Shown here: in pieces, positions 1-8,920 of the stretch
Numbering within the stretch: the first letter of the stretch is position 1
Layout: each line of letters starts with the position of its first letter
Source: HK1 sp965202875
GTDB taxonomy: Bacteria > Pseudomonadota > Gammaproteobacteria > HK1
NCBI GenBank assembly: GCA_965202875.1
Contig: OZ241870.1
Span: forward strand, 5,208,001-5,272,000
Reading direction: 5' to 3'
Length of the DNA: 64,000 bases
Notes under the pieces: model-generated
Database searches by the model: none
The model's input: only the letters and a program-made list of their open reading frames with translations
What the model was told of the DNA's origin: nothing
Translations under genes and position numbers: made by a program

Positions 1-56
1 TCAGGCGAACGTACAGGCGTGTCGTGCCGCCGCGATGTTTTCCGCGGCGCGGGCTC

Positions 57-1325
57 CTAGAACCGATCCGGCCGGAACGGCGCCAGATCGATGCCCGGGG
101 CCTTTCCGGCCGCCAGCTCCGAGATCAGCTTGCCGGTGATGCCGCCCATGGTCAGGCCGAGATGGTCGTGGCCGAACGCGAACCAGGCGTTGGGATGGCG
201 CGGCGAGCGGCCGATCACCGGCTTGGAGTCCGGGTGCGAGGGGCGCGGCCCCATCCACTCGGTGAGGCGTTCGCTCCCGAGCGCCGGGAACAGCGCCTCG
301 GCGTGGCGGCGGACGAGGTGGGCGTTCGCGAAGTCCGGCGCCGCCTCCGGCGCCGCGAACTCGGCGATGCCGCCGGCGCGGATGCCGTCCATCATCGGCG
401 TGACGGCGACGCTGCGGTCGACCGAAATGATGCCGCCGTTCATCTTCACGTCCGTGCCGTTGAACATGACGTGGTAGCCACGCTCGGCCTCCAGCGGGAC
501 CTTCGTTCCGAGCAGGGCGGCGAGGCGGCGCGACCAGACGCCGGCCGCGACCACGACCCGCTCGACCGGAAGCTCGCCGTCCCCGGTGCGGATGGCGCGC
601 ACGCGGCCTTTCGGACCGATCTCGAATCCGCGCACCTCCCGGCGAAGGACGGCGCCGCCGCGCCGCCGGAAGAGATCGGCGAGGGCCTGCACGAGCCGCA
701 GGGGATCGACGGTATGGGAGAAGTCGGCCACGCGGTACGCGCGCACCACGTTCTTCGAGAGCGCGGGCTGCACCTGCCGGGCCTCGTCGCCGTCGAGCAG
801 GTCCAGCCATACGCCGTTCCGCCGCCGGAGATCGAAGGCGCAGGCCGCGCCCTGGAAGGCCGCCTCGCTCTCGAAGGTGAACATCAGCCCGGTCCGGCTC
901 ATGAGATGCCCGGCGCCGGCCTCGGCCACCAGCGGGTCGATGCCTTCATGCGCGTGGTCCAGCAGGCTCTGCCGGGCCGCCGCGATCGCCTCCACCCGCT
1001 CGCGGCGGGCGTTGGCGACGAAGCGAAGGAACCAGGGCAGGGCGCGCAGGGCGTGGCCCCAGCGGAGCTTGAGCGGCGATTCGGCGTCGAGGAGCATCCC
1101 CGGCACCCTCCTCAGCACGCCGGGCATGGCCAGGGGAGGGCACGACGCGATGCCGAATCCGCCCAGATTGCCGCGTGACGCCCCTTCTCCGGGACCGCCG
1201 CGGTCGAGCAGGGTCACCGAGAACCCTTCGTTCTGCAGGTGGAGGGCGCAGCAGGTCCCCACGATGCCCGCGCCGATGACGGTGATCGCCGGTTCAGCGG
1301 CCATCGGACGAACACGTTCCACCAT
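57..1325 (-). CDS. DadA-like FAD-dependent D-amino acid/amine dehydrogenase
   Basis: The product has 422 residues and belongs to the DAO/DadA family of FAD-linked amine oxidases, which deaminate D-amino acids or secondary amines such as sarcosine. The N-terminus carries the Rossmann dinucleotide motif GAGIVG (about residues 18-23), followed by a GxxSRGNLGG stretch typical of DadA. The C-terminus has the conserved WMGPRPSHPDSKPVIG and GHDHLGLTMG segments that contact FAD and substrate. A second Met 7 codons in (1304) is an equally good start. Neither start has a strong ribosome site. A paralogue with the same C-terminal signature lies at the other end of the window (62831-64000). The substrate cannot be told from sequence. 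The 56 bases beyond the stop hold only a weak hairpin. Confidence 0.85.
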   Translation of the reverse strand: MVERVRPMAAEPAITVIGAGIVGTCCALHLQNEGFSVTLLDRGGPGEGASRGNLGGFGIASCPPLAMPGVLRRVPGMLLDAESPLKLRWGHALRALPWFLRFVANARRERVEAIAAARQSLLDHAHEGIDPLVAEAGAGHLMSRTGLMFTFESEAAFQGAACAFDLRRRNGVWLDLLDGDEARQVQPALSKNVVRAYRVADFSHTVDPLRLVQALADLFRRRGGAVLRREVRGFEIGPKGRVRAIRTGDGELPVERVVVAAGVWSRRLAALLGTKVPLEAERGYHVMFNGTDVKMNGGIISVDRSVAVTPMMDGIRAGGIAEFAAPEAAPDFANAHLVRRHAEALFPALGSERLTEWMGPRPSHPDSKPVIGRSPRHPNAWFAFGHDHLGLTMGGITGKLISELAAGKAPGIDLAPFRPDRF

Positions 1326-1550
1326 GAGCGCCGTTCATCATGGTCTCCCCGCTTCCGACGTCTTCGCTTCCAGGATCGCGGCGGGGTCCGCCGCGGGGTC
1401 GTCCGAGGCCGGGCACCACCGCCTCCGCGGCATCCTCGGCCCGGGTGGGCGCGATGCGCGGCAGCCACACACTCCTCGGGGAAGCGCATCTTGCCACGGG
1501 CGGGCTGCGGGCGGGCGGAGGACTTGACGGCCCCGGGCGCATTCCGGGCT

Positions 1551-1697
1551 GGACGTGTGGGGGGCGTCATCCTCGCGGATCAGGTCGAGAGCCTGGACTG
1601 GCGGGCGCGAAACGCCCGGGTGGTCGCGCCGCTACCTGCCGAGACCATCGACGAAGTGCTGCAGAAAGCGGGCACGCTCCCGGCAAGGGGCGGGTAA
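1551..1697 (+). pseudogene. C-terminal remnant of a MazF/PemK-type toxin
   Basis: The last 48 codons of this frame read VILADQVESLDWRARNARVV and end in a short PAETIDEVLQK helix. This is the characteristic C-terminal part of PemK/MazF mRNA interferases (the ...DQV-SLDWR-R-A... strand and final helix). The upstream part of the same frame has no toxin similarity, and the N-terminal catalytic region is missing, so this is a truncated relic. Bases 1326-1550 hold nothing else I recognise. Confidence 0.55.
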
Positions 1698-1711
1698 CGC
1701 CCAGGGCCCGC

Positions 1712-3157
1712 TCAGAGACCGAGCCTTGTCTTGATCATCCGCCACAGCAGCGCGAGGCCGCTCGCGCTCCCGCCACTTCGCACCTCCTCCCCGGCGAGCA
1801 TCCGCTCGCAGTTCCGCACGAAATCGGCCAGCACCGCGTCGGCGAAGCTCTCGACGAGATCGCTGCGGTTGAACTGCGCCAAGCCGCCCTGGATGCGGAA
1901 ACGAATCGCGAGATCGACGCGGGTGCGGGGCCGCGGAGGCGCGTCTTCCCCGGACATCGCATAGCGGAGCTCGGCTTCCAGGGTGGCGTGGCCGCGGGCG
2001 TCCGTGCCGCGCCCGGAGATGGCGCCGGTGCGCCGTTCGGCGTCGGCCTCGCGGGTCCCCTCGCCGTCGAAGGCGGCGGCGATGGGGCCGAAGCGGATCG
2101 CGGCCCGGCCGGTGAAGCGGTCCGCGCCGGCCGATTCGACGCTCACCCCCGGGATGCAGCGCGCGACCCGCGGCAGGTCCTCGAACAGCGTCCACAGTGC
2201 ATCGACGGGCTGCTCCACGGTGAATGCGCGTTCGAGTCGGGTCCAACCGCCGTCCGTCCGGGTTGCCGCACGCTCCGCGCCGGATGCGGGCGGGGCCGCG
2301 GCAGGCAGGTGGGCCGGATCGACCTCGAAGGGCTCGAAGGGAGCGGCGGGCGGCGCGGCGGATTCGGGGACAGCCGTGGCGCGAGGCGCGGTGAAGTCTC
2401 GGGCCGTCGTTTCCCTGGCGCCGACCGCGTCCGCGGGGGCGGGACGGGCCGTATCGGCTTCGGAGGATGCGGAGGTCGCGGTGTCCGGAGCGGCGAGGCC
2501 GCGGTCGGTCGCCTCGCCGGCGCCGATGGCATCGGTCCCTGAAGGCTCGAAGGGAGCGGCGGGCGCCCCGGGGAGCTCACGAGCCCCTGCTCTCCCGTTC
2601 CAGTCCGCCGGTCCATCGCCCCGGCGTTGCCGCCTGCACGTCGGATTCGCGCCATGCGACGGCGCGCGGTCGTTCCCGTCCTCCGGCCCTCCGTTCCGGC
2701 GTTGCCGCGCGACCGTCCGCACCGCCGCGACGATCCCCATGTATCCGGTGCACCGGCAGAGGTTGCCGTTCAGCTCGCGCCGGATCGCCGCATCGTCCAC
2801 CGGCGCGAGGCGGGTGACGACGTCCCACGCCGTGATCAGCATCCCCGGCGTGCAGAAGCCGCATTGCAGGGCGTGATGCCCCGAGAACGCATCGCGCAAC
2901 GCCTCCCCCACCGGATCGTCCCTCAAGCCCTCGACGGTGACGACGTCGGCGCCCTCGCAGGCGTGCGCCCAAGTGATGCAGGAGCGGATCGGACGCCCGT
3001 TCACGAGCACCGTGCACGCCCCGCACACCCCGTGCTCGCAGCCGAGATGGGTGCCGGTGAGGTGCAGGTGGTCGCGCAACAGCTCGGCGAGCTGCGTCCG
3101 CGCCGCGACGGTGGCCTCGCGCGGCTCGCGGTTGACGGTGAGGCGGATCGTCTTCAT
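1712..3157 (-). CDS. Fusion of molybdenum hydroxylase [2Fe-2S] subunit (CoxS-like) with CoxG-like SRPBCC domain
   Basis: This is a 481-residue, two-domain protein. Residues 1-155 form the iron-sulfur subunit of xanthine dehydrogenase/CO dehydrogenase-type molybdenum hydroxylases: the plant-type cluster CEHGVCGAC...C (about 39-60) and the helical cluster QCGFC...CRCTG (about 98-138). A linker of about 140 residues rich in Ala, Pro and Thr follows. From about residue 300 comes a CoxG/SRPBCC domain (ERAFTVEQPVDALWTLFEDL), a family tied to assembly or membrane recruitment of CO-dehydrogenase-like enzymes. It lies 87 bases downstream of the FAD subunit. CoxS and CoxG are usually separate proteins. 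No molybdopterin-binding large subunit is present on either side. The linker could make the gene prone to slippage. Confidence 0.85.
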   Translation of the reverse strand: MKTIRLTVNREPREATVAARTQLAELLRDHLHLTGTHLGCEHGVCGACTVLVNGRPIRSCITWAHACEGADVVTVEGLRDDPVGEALRDAFSGHHALQCGFCTPGMLITAWDVVTRLAPVDDAAIRRELNGNLCRCTGYMGIVAAVRTVARQRRNGGPEDGNDRAPSHGANPTCRRQRRGDGPADWNGRAGARELPGAPAAPFEPSGTDAIGAGEATDRGLAAPDTATSASSEADTARPAPADAVGARETTARDFTAPRATAVPESAAPPAAPFEPFEVDPAHLPAAAPPASGAERAATRTDGGWTRLERAFTVEQPVDALWTLFEDLPRVARCIPGVSVESAGADRFTGRAAIRFGPIAAAFDGEGTREADAERRTGAISGRGTDARGHATLEAELRYAMSGEDAPPRPRTRVDLAIRFRIQGGLAQFNRSDLVESFADAVLADFVRNCERMLAGEEVRSGGSASGLALLWRMIKTRLGL

Positions 3158-3244
3158 CGGGACGTCAGCGGGACTTCATCGCAATGTTGCCACGGTGTTC
3201 CGTTGGCGGACGGCGGATGCTTTCTCCGGCCCATCGTCCTCCGG

Positions 3245-4075
3245 TCATCGCGCCGCCAGCGCCCGGCCGATGGCGCGGCCCACCGCGACCGCCGCCATGT
3301 GCAGCTTCACCGGGTCGTGCTCGTTCGCGACGGCGGCGATCTCGGCGCGGATCGCGCCCGGATCGGGCGGTGCCGCGCCGGCGGCGAGGGAGCGCGTCGT
3401 GTCCGGCAGCACCACCGGCTTCGAGCCGACGGCGCCGGCCACGACGCGACAGTAGCGCCGCTCGGGGTCGATGAGCACCGCGCCCACCGCCTCGGCGAAC
3501 TCCCCGGCCTTGCGGCAGAGCTTGCAGAAGCCGAAGCGCGCCCGCCCGCCGGCGCGCGGGACCTCGACGCGGGTGACGATCTCGCCCGGGGCGAGGGCGG
3601 TCGCATAGGCCGCGCGGGTGAAGTCCGACGTCGGCAGGTCGCGGGTTCCCGCGGCGCCGCGGATGCGCACCCGCGCGTCCGCGCACAGCAGAAAGATCGG
3701 CCAGTCCGCCGAGGGGTCGGCATGGGCGACGCTGCCGCCGATGGTGCCCCGGTTGCGGACCGCGCGGCAGGCGATACCCGCCGCGACCTCGCGCATCGCG
3801 CGTTCGATGGGGTCCGAGGCGGGCCGGTCTTCGATCTCGGCGTGGGTGACCGCCGCGCCGACGGTCACGCGCTCGCGCGCCGGCTCGACGGCGCGCAACG
3901 CCGCGATGGACGAGACGTCGATGAGCGCGCGGGGCCGGGCCAGACGCAGGTTCAGCATCGGCCCCAGCGACTGCCCGCCGCCGAGGAGCTTCGCGCCGTC
4001 ACCGCCGGCGTTCAGGTGCTCCAGGGCGTCGTCGAGGCCGGTGGCCCGGTGGTACGTGAAATCGACGGGCTTCAC
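3245..4075 (-). CDS. FAD-binding subunit of a molybdenum hydroxylase (CoxM-like)
   Basis: The product has 276 residues, the usual length for the medium FAD subunit of the xanthine oxidase family. It shows the two FAD pyrophosphate motifs: LLGGGQSLGPMLNLRLARP (about residues 29-47) and the RNRGTIGGSVAHADPSAD segment (about 107-124). It would pass electrons from the [2Fe-2S] subunit to an acceptor. It is the first gene of a two-gene minus-strand unit with the CoxS-CoxG fusion. The catalytic large subunit is missing: upstream there is only a MITE-like element and then an unrelated dehydratase. The pair must therefore use a large subunit encoded elsewhere or be a relic of a larger operon. Confidence 0.85.
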   Translation of the reverse strand: MKPVDFTYHRATGLDDALEHLNAGGDGAKLLGGGQSLGPMLNLRLARPRALIDVSSIAALRAVEPARERVTVGAAVTHAEIEDRPASDPIERAMREVAAGIACRAVRNRGTIGGSVAHADPSADWPIFLLCADARVRIRGAAGTRDLPTSDFTRAAYATALAPGEIVTRVEVPRAGGRARFGFCKLCRKAGEFAEAVGAVLIDPERRYCRVVAGAVGSKPVVLPDTTRSLAAGAAPPDPGAIRAEIAAVANEHDPVKLHMAAVAVGRAIGRALAAR

Positions 4076-4138
4076 GGCGTCTGCTTCGCGCCATCGAGCG
4101 CCGGGTGGGTTCGCATCGCGAGGGTGACGTGGTCAGAA

Positions 4139-4502
4139 GAACTCAAGTTTCGGGATTCAAAATGCCAGAATCAGGCGATGGATTCCCGCTTTCGCGGGAA
4201 TGACGGCCAAGCCTGCGCCGTAGAAAACATCTGCTGACGAGGCAAATATCGTAGCGGCACGACACCTGTACGTTGCCTGAAACAGGATTTTCCGCGTGAT
4301 TTCTCATTTTCAGGACACTCGCGCGCGCGAACATTGGCTGAAAACAGGACGTTTTCTTCCAAATCTTCTGCGGCGCAGACTCCTGGCTTGAAGGCAGAGC
4401 GTCTCGCTGAAATGACGTCATTCCCGCGAAAGCATGTGCTCGCGAAAGCGGGTGCGGGTGGCGGGAATCCATTTTGGTCAGCGAATCCCGAAACTTGAGT
4501 TC
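4139..4502. mobile_element. MITE-like element with perfect 20-bp terminal inverted repeats
   Basis: The 364-bp element starts with GAACTCAAGTTTCGGGATTC (4139-4158) and ends with its exact reverse complement (4483-4502). Just inside each end lies a second inverted motif, GGATTCCCGC with GCGGGAAT nearby (4180-4203 and mirrored at about 4411-4475). This is the dRS3/REP-like ATTCCC...GGGAAT palindrome that also occurs at 33479-33505. The interior has no convincing coding frame. I found no clear target-site duplication at the edges. It sits in the gap between two minus-strand genes. Confidence 0.6.
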
Positions 4503-4554
4503 CCAGGAGCGAGCCGGGCGCGGGCTTCCGGGGCGCCGCTCCTTCGTGCTTCGC

Positions 4555-5685
4555 CTACTCCAGCAGGTCGGTCCGGTACTTCGCCACGCGGTCGGGGTCC
4601 ACGCCCACCCCGAGGCCGGGCCCGGACGGCACGTGGACCAGCCCGTCGCGCACCGGAAAGGGCTCGGCCAGGACGTCCTCGCGGGCGTAGTACGTCGGCA
4701 TGTAGAACTCGCAGCCGAGATGCAGGTCCGGCAGCGCGGCCATGAGGTGGGCGCCGGCCGCGTGGGCGATCCCGGTCTCGAACATGCAGCCGCCGTAGAC
4801 GTCGATGCCCCCGATCCGGGCGATCGCCGCCACCTCCAGCGCGCGGCGGATGCCGCCCGACTTCATGATCTTGAGCGCGAACACGTCGGCCAGGCGCATG
4901 TGCACGCCGGCCAGCGCCTCGCGCGGGTCGAAGACGGATTCGTCGGCCATCACGGGGGTGTCGATGGCGCGGGTGATCCCGGCGAGCGCGGCGCGCTCGT
5001 GCCTCTTCACCGGCTGCTCGATGAAGGCCGGATCGAAGGGTTCGAGATCCCGCAGGGTGCGGATCGCGTCCGTGGCGCGCAGCCCCTGGTTGTAGTCGAT
5101 GCGAAGGCTCACCTCCCCGCCGTACCGCTCGCGCAGCTTCTCCAGGCGCATCCGGTCGAAGGCGTGATCGGCGAATCCGGTCTTCAGCTTGAAGAGGCGG
5201 ACTCCGTCTTCGTGGATGCGGGCGACGTCTTCGAGGTCGGCGTCGAAGTCCGGATTGGCGACCGAGAAGCTCACCGGCACCGCCTCGCGGTGGCGCCCCC
5301 CGACCAGCTCCGCGATCGAGAGGCCCGTCATCTGCCCGGTGAGGTCGAGGAGCGCGGTCTCCAGCGCCGCCTTCGCCTCCGGGCAGCCGACGACGATCCG
5401 GTCCGCCGCGTGCAGGTGCTTCTCCACCTGCACCGGATCGGCGCCGAGGAGATACGGGCGCAGATGCACGTGCAAGGCGGCGGCGTTCCCTTCCACGGTG
5501 CCGGTGAACACCGGCCACGGCGACGCCTCGCCCCAGCCGGTGAGCCCCCCGTCGGTCACCACTTCCAGGAGGACGCTGCGGATACCCGCGACGTCCCCGC
5601 TTCCGTGGGAGTGGACGGCCCGCACCGGGAGGTGCACGACGTGGACGCGAAGGATCTCGATCTTCTGCGATGACGGTGCCGGCAT
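4555..5685 (-). CDS. Mandelate racemase/muconate lactonizing enzyme-family dehydratase or epimerase
   Basis: The product has 376 residues and is a member of the enolase superfamily. The N-terminal capping domain runs to about residue 130, followed by the TIM barrel. The expected catalytic set is visible: KLKTG with both lysines (K166, K168), metal ligands D197 (LRIDYNQG), E223 (FIEQP) and E249 (MADES), and the opposite-face lysine at about 272-275 (ALKIMKSGG). The KxK pattern and the MADES/KSGG segments fit the muconate cycloisomerase group, which includes cis-3-hydroxyproline dehydratases and amide racemases. I chose the Met at 5685 because family similarity begins within a few residues of it; the open frame continues upstream without similarity. 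The neighbouring amine oxidase makes an amino-acid-derived substrate plausible, but this is inference. Confidence 0.85.
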   Translation of the reverse strand: MPAPSSQKIEILRVHVVHLPVRAVHSHGSGDVAGIRSVLLEVVTDGGLTGWGEASPWPVFTGTVEGNAAALHVHLRPYLLGADPVQVEKHLHAADRIVVGCPEAKAALETALLDLTGQMTGLSIAELVGGRHREAVPVSFSVANPDFDADLEDVARIHEDGVRLFKLKTGFADHAFDRMRLEKLRERYGGEVSLRIDYNQGLRATDAIRTLRDLEPFDPAFIEQPVKRHERAALAGITRAIDTPVMADESVFDPREALAGVHMRLADVFALKIMKSGGIRRALEVAAIARIGGIDVYGGCMFETGIAHAAGAHLMAALPDLHLGCEFYMPTYYAREDVLAEPFPVRDGLVHVPSGPGLGVGVDPDRVAKYRTDLLE

Positions 5686-6117
5686 CGGGCGCTCCACTGG
5701 CTGGACGGTGACTGGACGGGAGGTGTCGGCGTCCGCGGGCCGGGATCGTAGCGTGAAATCGCCCGGCCGGCGTGCCGAGGCAGTCCTTTCTTCGCCGGGT
5801 CGCCGGGAAGATGCACCGTCACCGGTCGAATTCCGGCTTCCTCCCCCGGGAAACGGCCCGTCGCGTCCCCGCCATCGCGGATCGGCAGCCGGATCCGGCC
5901 TTCGCGGCGAACGGAACGGCCTTGGCCGACATGCGGCGATCGGTCGGGAGAACGCGGTTCTCGTGGTATGGTGCGGCGGGTGCGGTCGCCCCTTCCTGCG
6001 CCCGGCAATCGTCTTCCCGCACCGGCCTGGCGCAGCGGCCGCCGCACGCAACCGGAGCCTGCATCCGGGCAGGCCCGCACCGGCAAACGCGCTTCATCGG
6101 AACAGGAGGAACGACCC
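5686..6117. other. Divergent intergenic region
   Basis: These 432 bases separate the minus-strand dehydratase from the plus-strand binding protein and should hold both promoters. I see no gene. An imperfect dyad, GAGAACGCGGTTCTC (5948-5962), could be an operator. A good ribosome site, AGGAGGA, lies at about 6105-6112 for the downstream gene. Confidence 0.35.
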
Positions 6118-6957
6118 ATGAAAAGGTTCATCGGCAAGCTGATGGCGTCCGCGGTGGCGGCGTTGACGATCGGCGCATCCGGCGCCGGCTACGCGGACGG
6201 CCATTCGCAATCGACGTGGGAGCGGGTGCGGAGCACCGGCGAGATCAAGTTCGCGGTGTTCAACTATCCGCCCTACTTCGTCAAGGACAAGGCGACCGAC
6301 GAATGGGGCGGCGCCCTCGTCGAGATGGCCCGGGACGTGGCCAGGGAGATGAAGGTCGATCTCGAGATGGTCGAGGTCGGGGGCTGGAGCGAGCTGGTGC
6401 TCGCGATCTCCACCGGCAAGGTCGACTTCGCGGCCGGAATGCAGGCCACCCCGGTCCGCGCCACGGCCATCGACTTCGCGGGCCCCATCTACTGGATCGA
6501 GTGGGTCACCGTGAACCGGGCGGGCTTCGAGGGCAAGGATTGGGCCGACTACAACGACCCTTCGGTGAAGGTGGCGGTGATGACCGGCACCGCCGACCAG
6601 CTCCTGCTGGAGAAGTGGGCGCCGAAGGCGGGGCAGGTGCAGTTCAAGGAGCTCTCCCAGATCATCCTCGCGGTGGCCTCCGGGCGGGCCGACGCCTTCA
6701 CCACCACGGTGCTGTCGAGCATGATCGCCAAGGAGAAGAACCCGAGCCTCGGCACCTTCAACAATCCCAAGCCGCGCGCGGCGCTGCCCGGCTACTTCGG
6801 CATCCGCTCCGAGCAGGACGACACCTTCAAGAACTTCCTGAACTGGTGGGCGGAGTGGAACAACCTGCTGGGCCACAACGAGAAGCGCATGAAGGAGGCG
6901 ATGCTGAAGTACAGCGGCATCACGGAGATTCCCGACACGGTCTCCTTCTCTCCCTGA
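6118..6957 (+). CDS. Periplasmic substrate-binding protein, amino-acid ABC family
   Basis: The product has 279 residues. It starts with a Sec signal peptide (MKRFIGKLMASAVAALTIG...AYADG, cleavage near residue 27), followed by a family 3 bacterial extracellular solute-binding fold: GEIKFAVFNYPPYFVKD at the start of lobe 1 and the ISTGKVDFAAGMQATPVRA segment. I chose the start at 6118 because AGGAGGA lies 6-8 bases upstream and the signal peptide begins there. Polar amino acids or related small compounds are typical ligands. No permease or ATPase gene is adjacent, so it is an orphan receptor here and must work with components encoded elsewhere. Confidence 0.85.
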   Translation: MKRFIGKLMASAVAALTIGASGAGYADGHSQSTWERVRSTGEIKFAVFNYPPYFVKDKATDEWGGALVEMARDVAREMKVDLEMVEVGGWSELVLAISTGKVDFAAGMQATPVRATAIDFAGPIYWIEWVTVNRAGFEGKDWADYNDPSVKVAVMTGTADQLLLEKWAPKAGQVQFKELSQIILAVASGRADAFTTTVLSSMIAKEKNPSLGTFNNPKPRAALPGYFGIRSEQDDTFKNFLNWWAEWNNLLGHNEKRMKEAMLKYSGITEIPDTVSFSP

Positions 6958-7287
6958 TCCGGGACCGCCGGGACCGGCACGGCGGGCGGAGACACCTTTC
7001 GCCACGTTGCCCCGGATTCCAGGGGCAGGGAATCGGAGCGTATCCACCGTCGGGGGTCGCGGAACGCGGCCCCCTCCCCACGACGCGCCGGGTCCACTGA
7101 ACGGAGCGGACGCAGTCTTCGTCGCTTCGTCCGGCTCAAGGCGAGGCCCCGCGTTACCCGCGCCGGGTGGCCGCGGGCAGTTGCCCACCCGCGGCTCCCA
7201 CGGATCCGGACGTGCCCCATTCGAGCATCCGGCTCCTCGGGCCATGGACTCGCTACGCAACGGTACACACCGTGCACTACGCACACT

Positions 7288-7515
7288 GACAAGAAGAAGG
7301 GCGCGCGTAGCTACTACCCCCTCTTTTGCACCATCGCCCAGACCGACCAGGTCCTCGACGTGCACCATCGTCCTGGGAACGTCCACGACTCCAACGGGGC
7401 CGACACCTTCATCGGCCACTGTATCGGCCACGTGCGCTCATGCCTTCCCCACGCACAGGTCGAGACCCGCATCGACAGCGCCTTCTTCAACGAAGCCATC
7501 GCTGAACGACTGCAG
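7288..7515 (+). pseudogene. Internal fragment of an IS1380-family transposase
   Basis: The frame beginning KKKGARSYYPLFCTIAQTDQ and continuing through VLDVHHRPGNVHDSNGA and RIDSAFFNEAIAERL matches the DDE-domain core of IS1380-type transposases as I know them (the HRPGN-HDSNGA block and the D-AFFNE block). Both ends of the gene are missing and the frame runs into unrelated sequence before the porin terminator. The rest of 6958-7287 shows no gene. Confidence 0.6.
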
Positions 7516-7583
7516 GGATGTGCGGTTGTCCTGTTTTCCGGCCTCGCGCGGGGCCGGCCTCATTCCAACCGCTACGGATGGGC

Positions 7584-7611
7584 AAAAAAAGGGCGCCCCG
7601 AAGGGCGCCCC
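7584..7611 (-). terminator. Rho-independent terminator of the porin gene
   Basis: On the minus strand a GC-rich hairpin (GGGGCGCCC - TTC - GGGGCGCCC type, 7591-7611) is followed by seven T residues (A tract 7584-7590 on the plus strand). It lies about 25 bases past the porin stop codon. Stem and T tract are close to ideal. Confidence 0.85.
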
Positions 7612-7634
7612 GTGAGGGTCAAGCGCGCGGCGGA

Positions 7635-8516
7635 TCAGAAATCGACGCGGAGGCCGATCACACCCAGGTCGGGCACGCTGTCGTCATCGCGGTTTCGATA
7701 CTCGCCGATGAGCCGGGTATTCTGCCCCAGCTCGTGGCTGTAGCCGACCAGCCAGTAGTAGTCCCCTCCCTTCACTTTCGAGTATTGCGCGTAGGCGCCG
7801 GCAAAGCCTACATGGGTGCCGTAGGTGGTGGTTGTCCCGCCATTCCGAATGTAGCCCGCATCCCAACTGAAAGCGGCAACCGATCCCTGAATGCTGCCTC
7901 CCCAGTTGCCCGAGTCCCCCTTGACCTTGGTATAGCCGGCTGTGAGGGAGAAAGCATCGCTGAGTTGGAAGGCGGTCGTGACCTGGTAGTTGTCGAAGCC
8001 GTTGCCTTGACCCCCCGTCGCCGAATTGTCGTCCGTGATCCCGACCGTGGCATTGAACGGCCCGCCGGTGCTGGTCGCGTACGTGATAGCCTGTGCGCGG
8101 CTGCCCGGGTCATACGCGCCTCCCAGGAAATACGCGCCGTCCCAGGTGACCGCCGAGTAGAACGGCACGCCTTGCTGCCCCAAGGTCAGCCGGCCGAAGG
8201 CGCCTTGCAGCCAGACGTTCTGGTGCCTGGTGCGGAAGTTGTCCAGCCGCTTCTCGATGTGCAGCCCGCTGGTCATGCCGCCGTCGAGATCGTAGGAAGC
8301 CCGGACGCCGATGCGGCTCCATAGCTTGTCGCCGCTGTTGAGGTCTCCGGCATCGACGCTGCCGAGGTCCCAGGTGGCGTCGGTGCCTTTCTGGTCCGAG
8401 TAGTACACCCCGGAGCGGACGCTTCCGTAGAGGGAAGCCTCCTGGGCGTAGGCGACGGAGGCGAGCCCGGACGACGCCACCAGTCCGGCCGCCAGAAGGG
8501 TTGTCGTGCGTTTCAT
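7635..8516 (-). CDS. Outer-membrane general porin
   Basis: The product has 293 residues. A signal peptide (MKRTTTLLAAGLVASSGLAS, cleavage after AYA) precedes a beta-barrel: EASLYGSVRSGVYY as first strand, the conserved porin region LWSRIGVRASYDLDGG followed by FGRLTLGQQ, and a final strand ending in the terminal Phe (LGVIGLRVDF) that is the sorting signal for BAM-dependent insertion. It resembles the 16-strand Gram-negative porins (Porin_4 type), but is slightly short. It would allow diffusion of small hydrophilic solutes. It is transcribed alone and has its own terminator. Confidence 0.85.
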   Translation of the reverse strand: MKRTTTLLAAGLVASSGLASVAYAQEASLYGSVRSGVYYSDQKGTDATWDLGSVDAGDLNSGDKLWSRIGVRASYDLDGGMTSGLHIEKRLDNFRTRHQNVWLQGAFGRLTLGQQGVPFYSAVTWDGAYFLGGAYDPGSRAQAITYATSTGGPFNATVGITDDNSATGGQGNGFDNYQVTTAFQLSDAFSLTAGYTKVKGDSGNWGGSIQGSVAAFSWDAGYIRNGGTTTTYGTHVGFAGAYAQYSKVKGGDYYWLVGYSHELGQNTRLIGEYRNRDDDSVPDLGVIGLRVDF

Positions 8517-8745
8517 CGCGTTCTCCTCATTCAGTGAAGGGTTCCCCCCGGCATGGGCCGGAGGAGCCTCGCCGCCCCGTCACCGAGGCCGGGAAGCAAC
8601 GCGACTCTCGCATCAGGGAAGCGCGGCCTGCAACGAAATCCAGGGGCACACGTGCAAAAAAACATCGTTCTGTGGCGCGAATGCAACAGGAAGGGGACGG
8701 ACGCGAACGGTTGCGCGCGCCAGGAGCTTGCGGTTATTCTGCCCC

Positions 8746-8894
8746 CCGGCTCCCGCGCGGGGCCAGCCCATCGAGACCGCGGTACGCCGGAGGGGAACCC
8801 CCGGCTCCCGCGGGGGCCCACTTCGAAGCGTCGTGAAAGGTTTTTGGCGTTGATCTCCTTTCCTTTCCGCGTTTCCGGCTCCCGCGCGGGGGCC
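8746..8894. repeat. Cluster of three near-palindromic GC-rich repeats
   Basis: Near-identical copies of CCGGCTCCCGCGCGGGGGCC start at 8746, 8801 (missing one CG) and 8875. Each is an almost perfect palindrome, so each can form a hairpin. They fill the upstream region of the basic repeat protein at 8921. The rest of 8517-8745 shows no gene. They look like a REP/BIME-type cluster; a regulatory role is only a possibility. Confidence 0.5.
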
Positions 8895-8920
8895 GTCCTT
8901 CGGGGTGCCCCCCTTGTTTC

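Noticed and set aside
28..49. Hairpin at the left edge as a terminator for the DadA-like gene
   Set aside because: The stem is only about 7 bp and no T tract follows on the minus strand.
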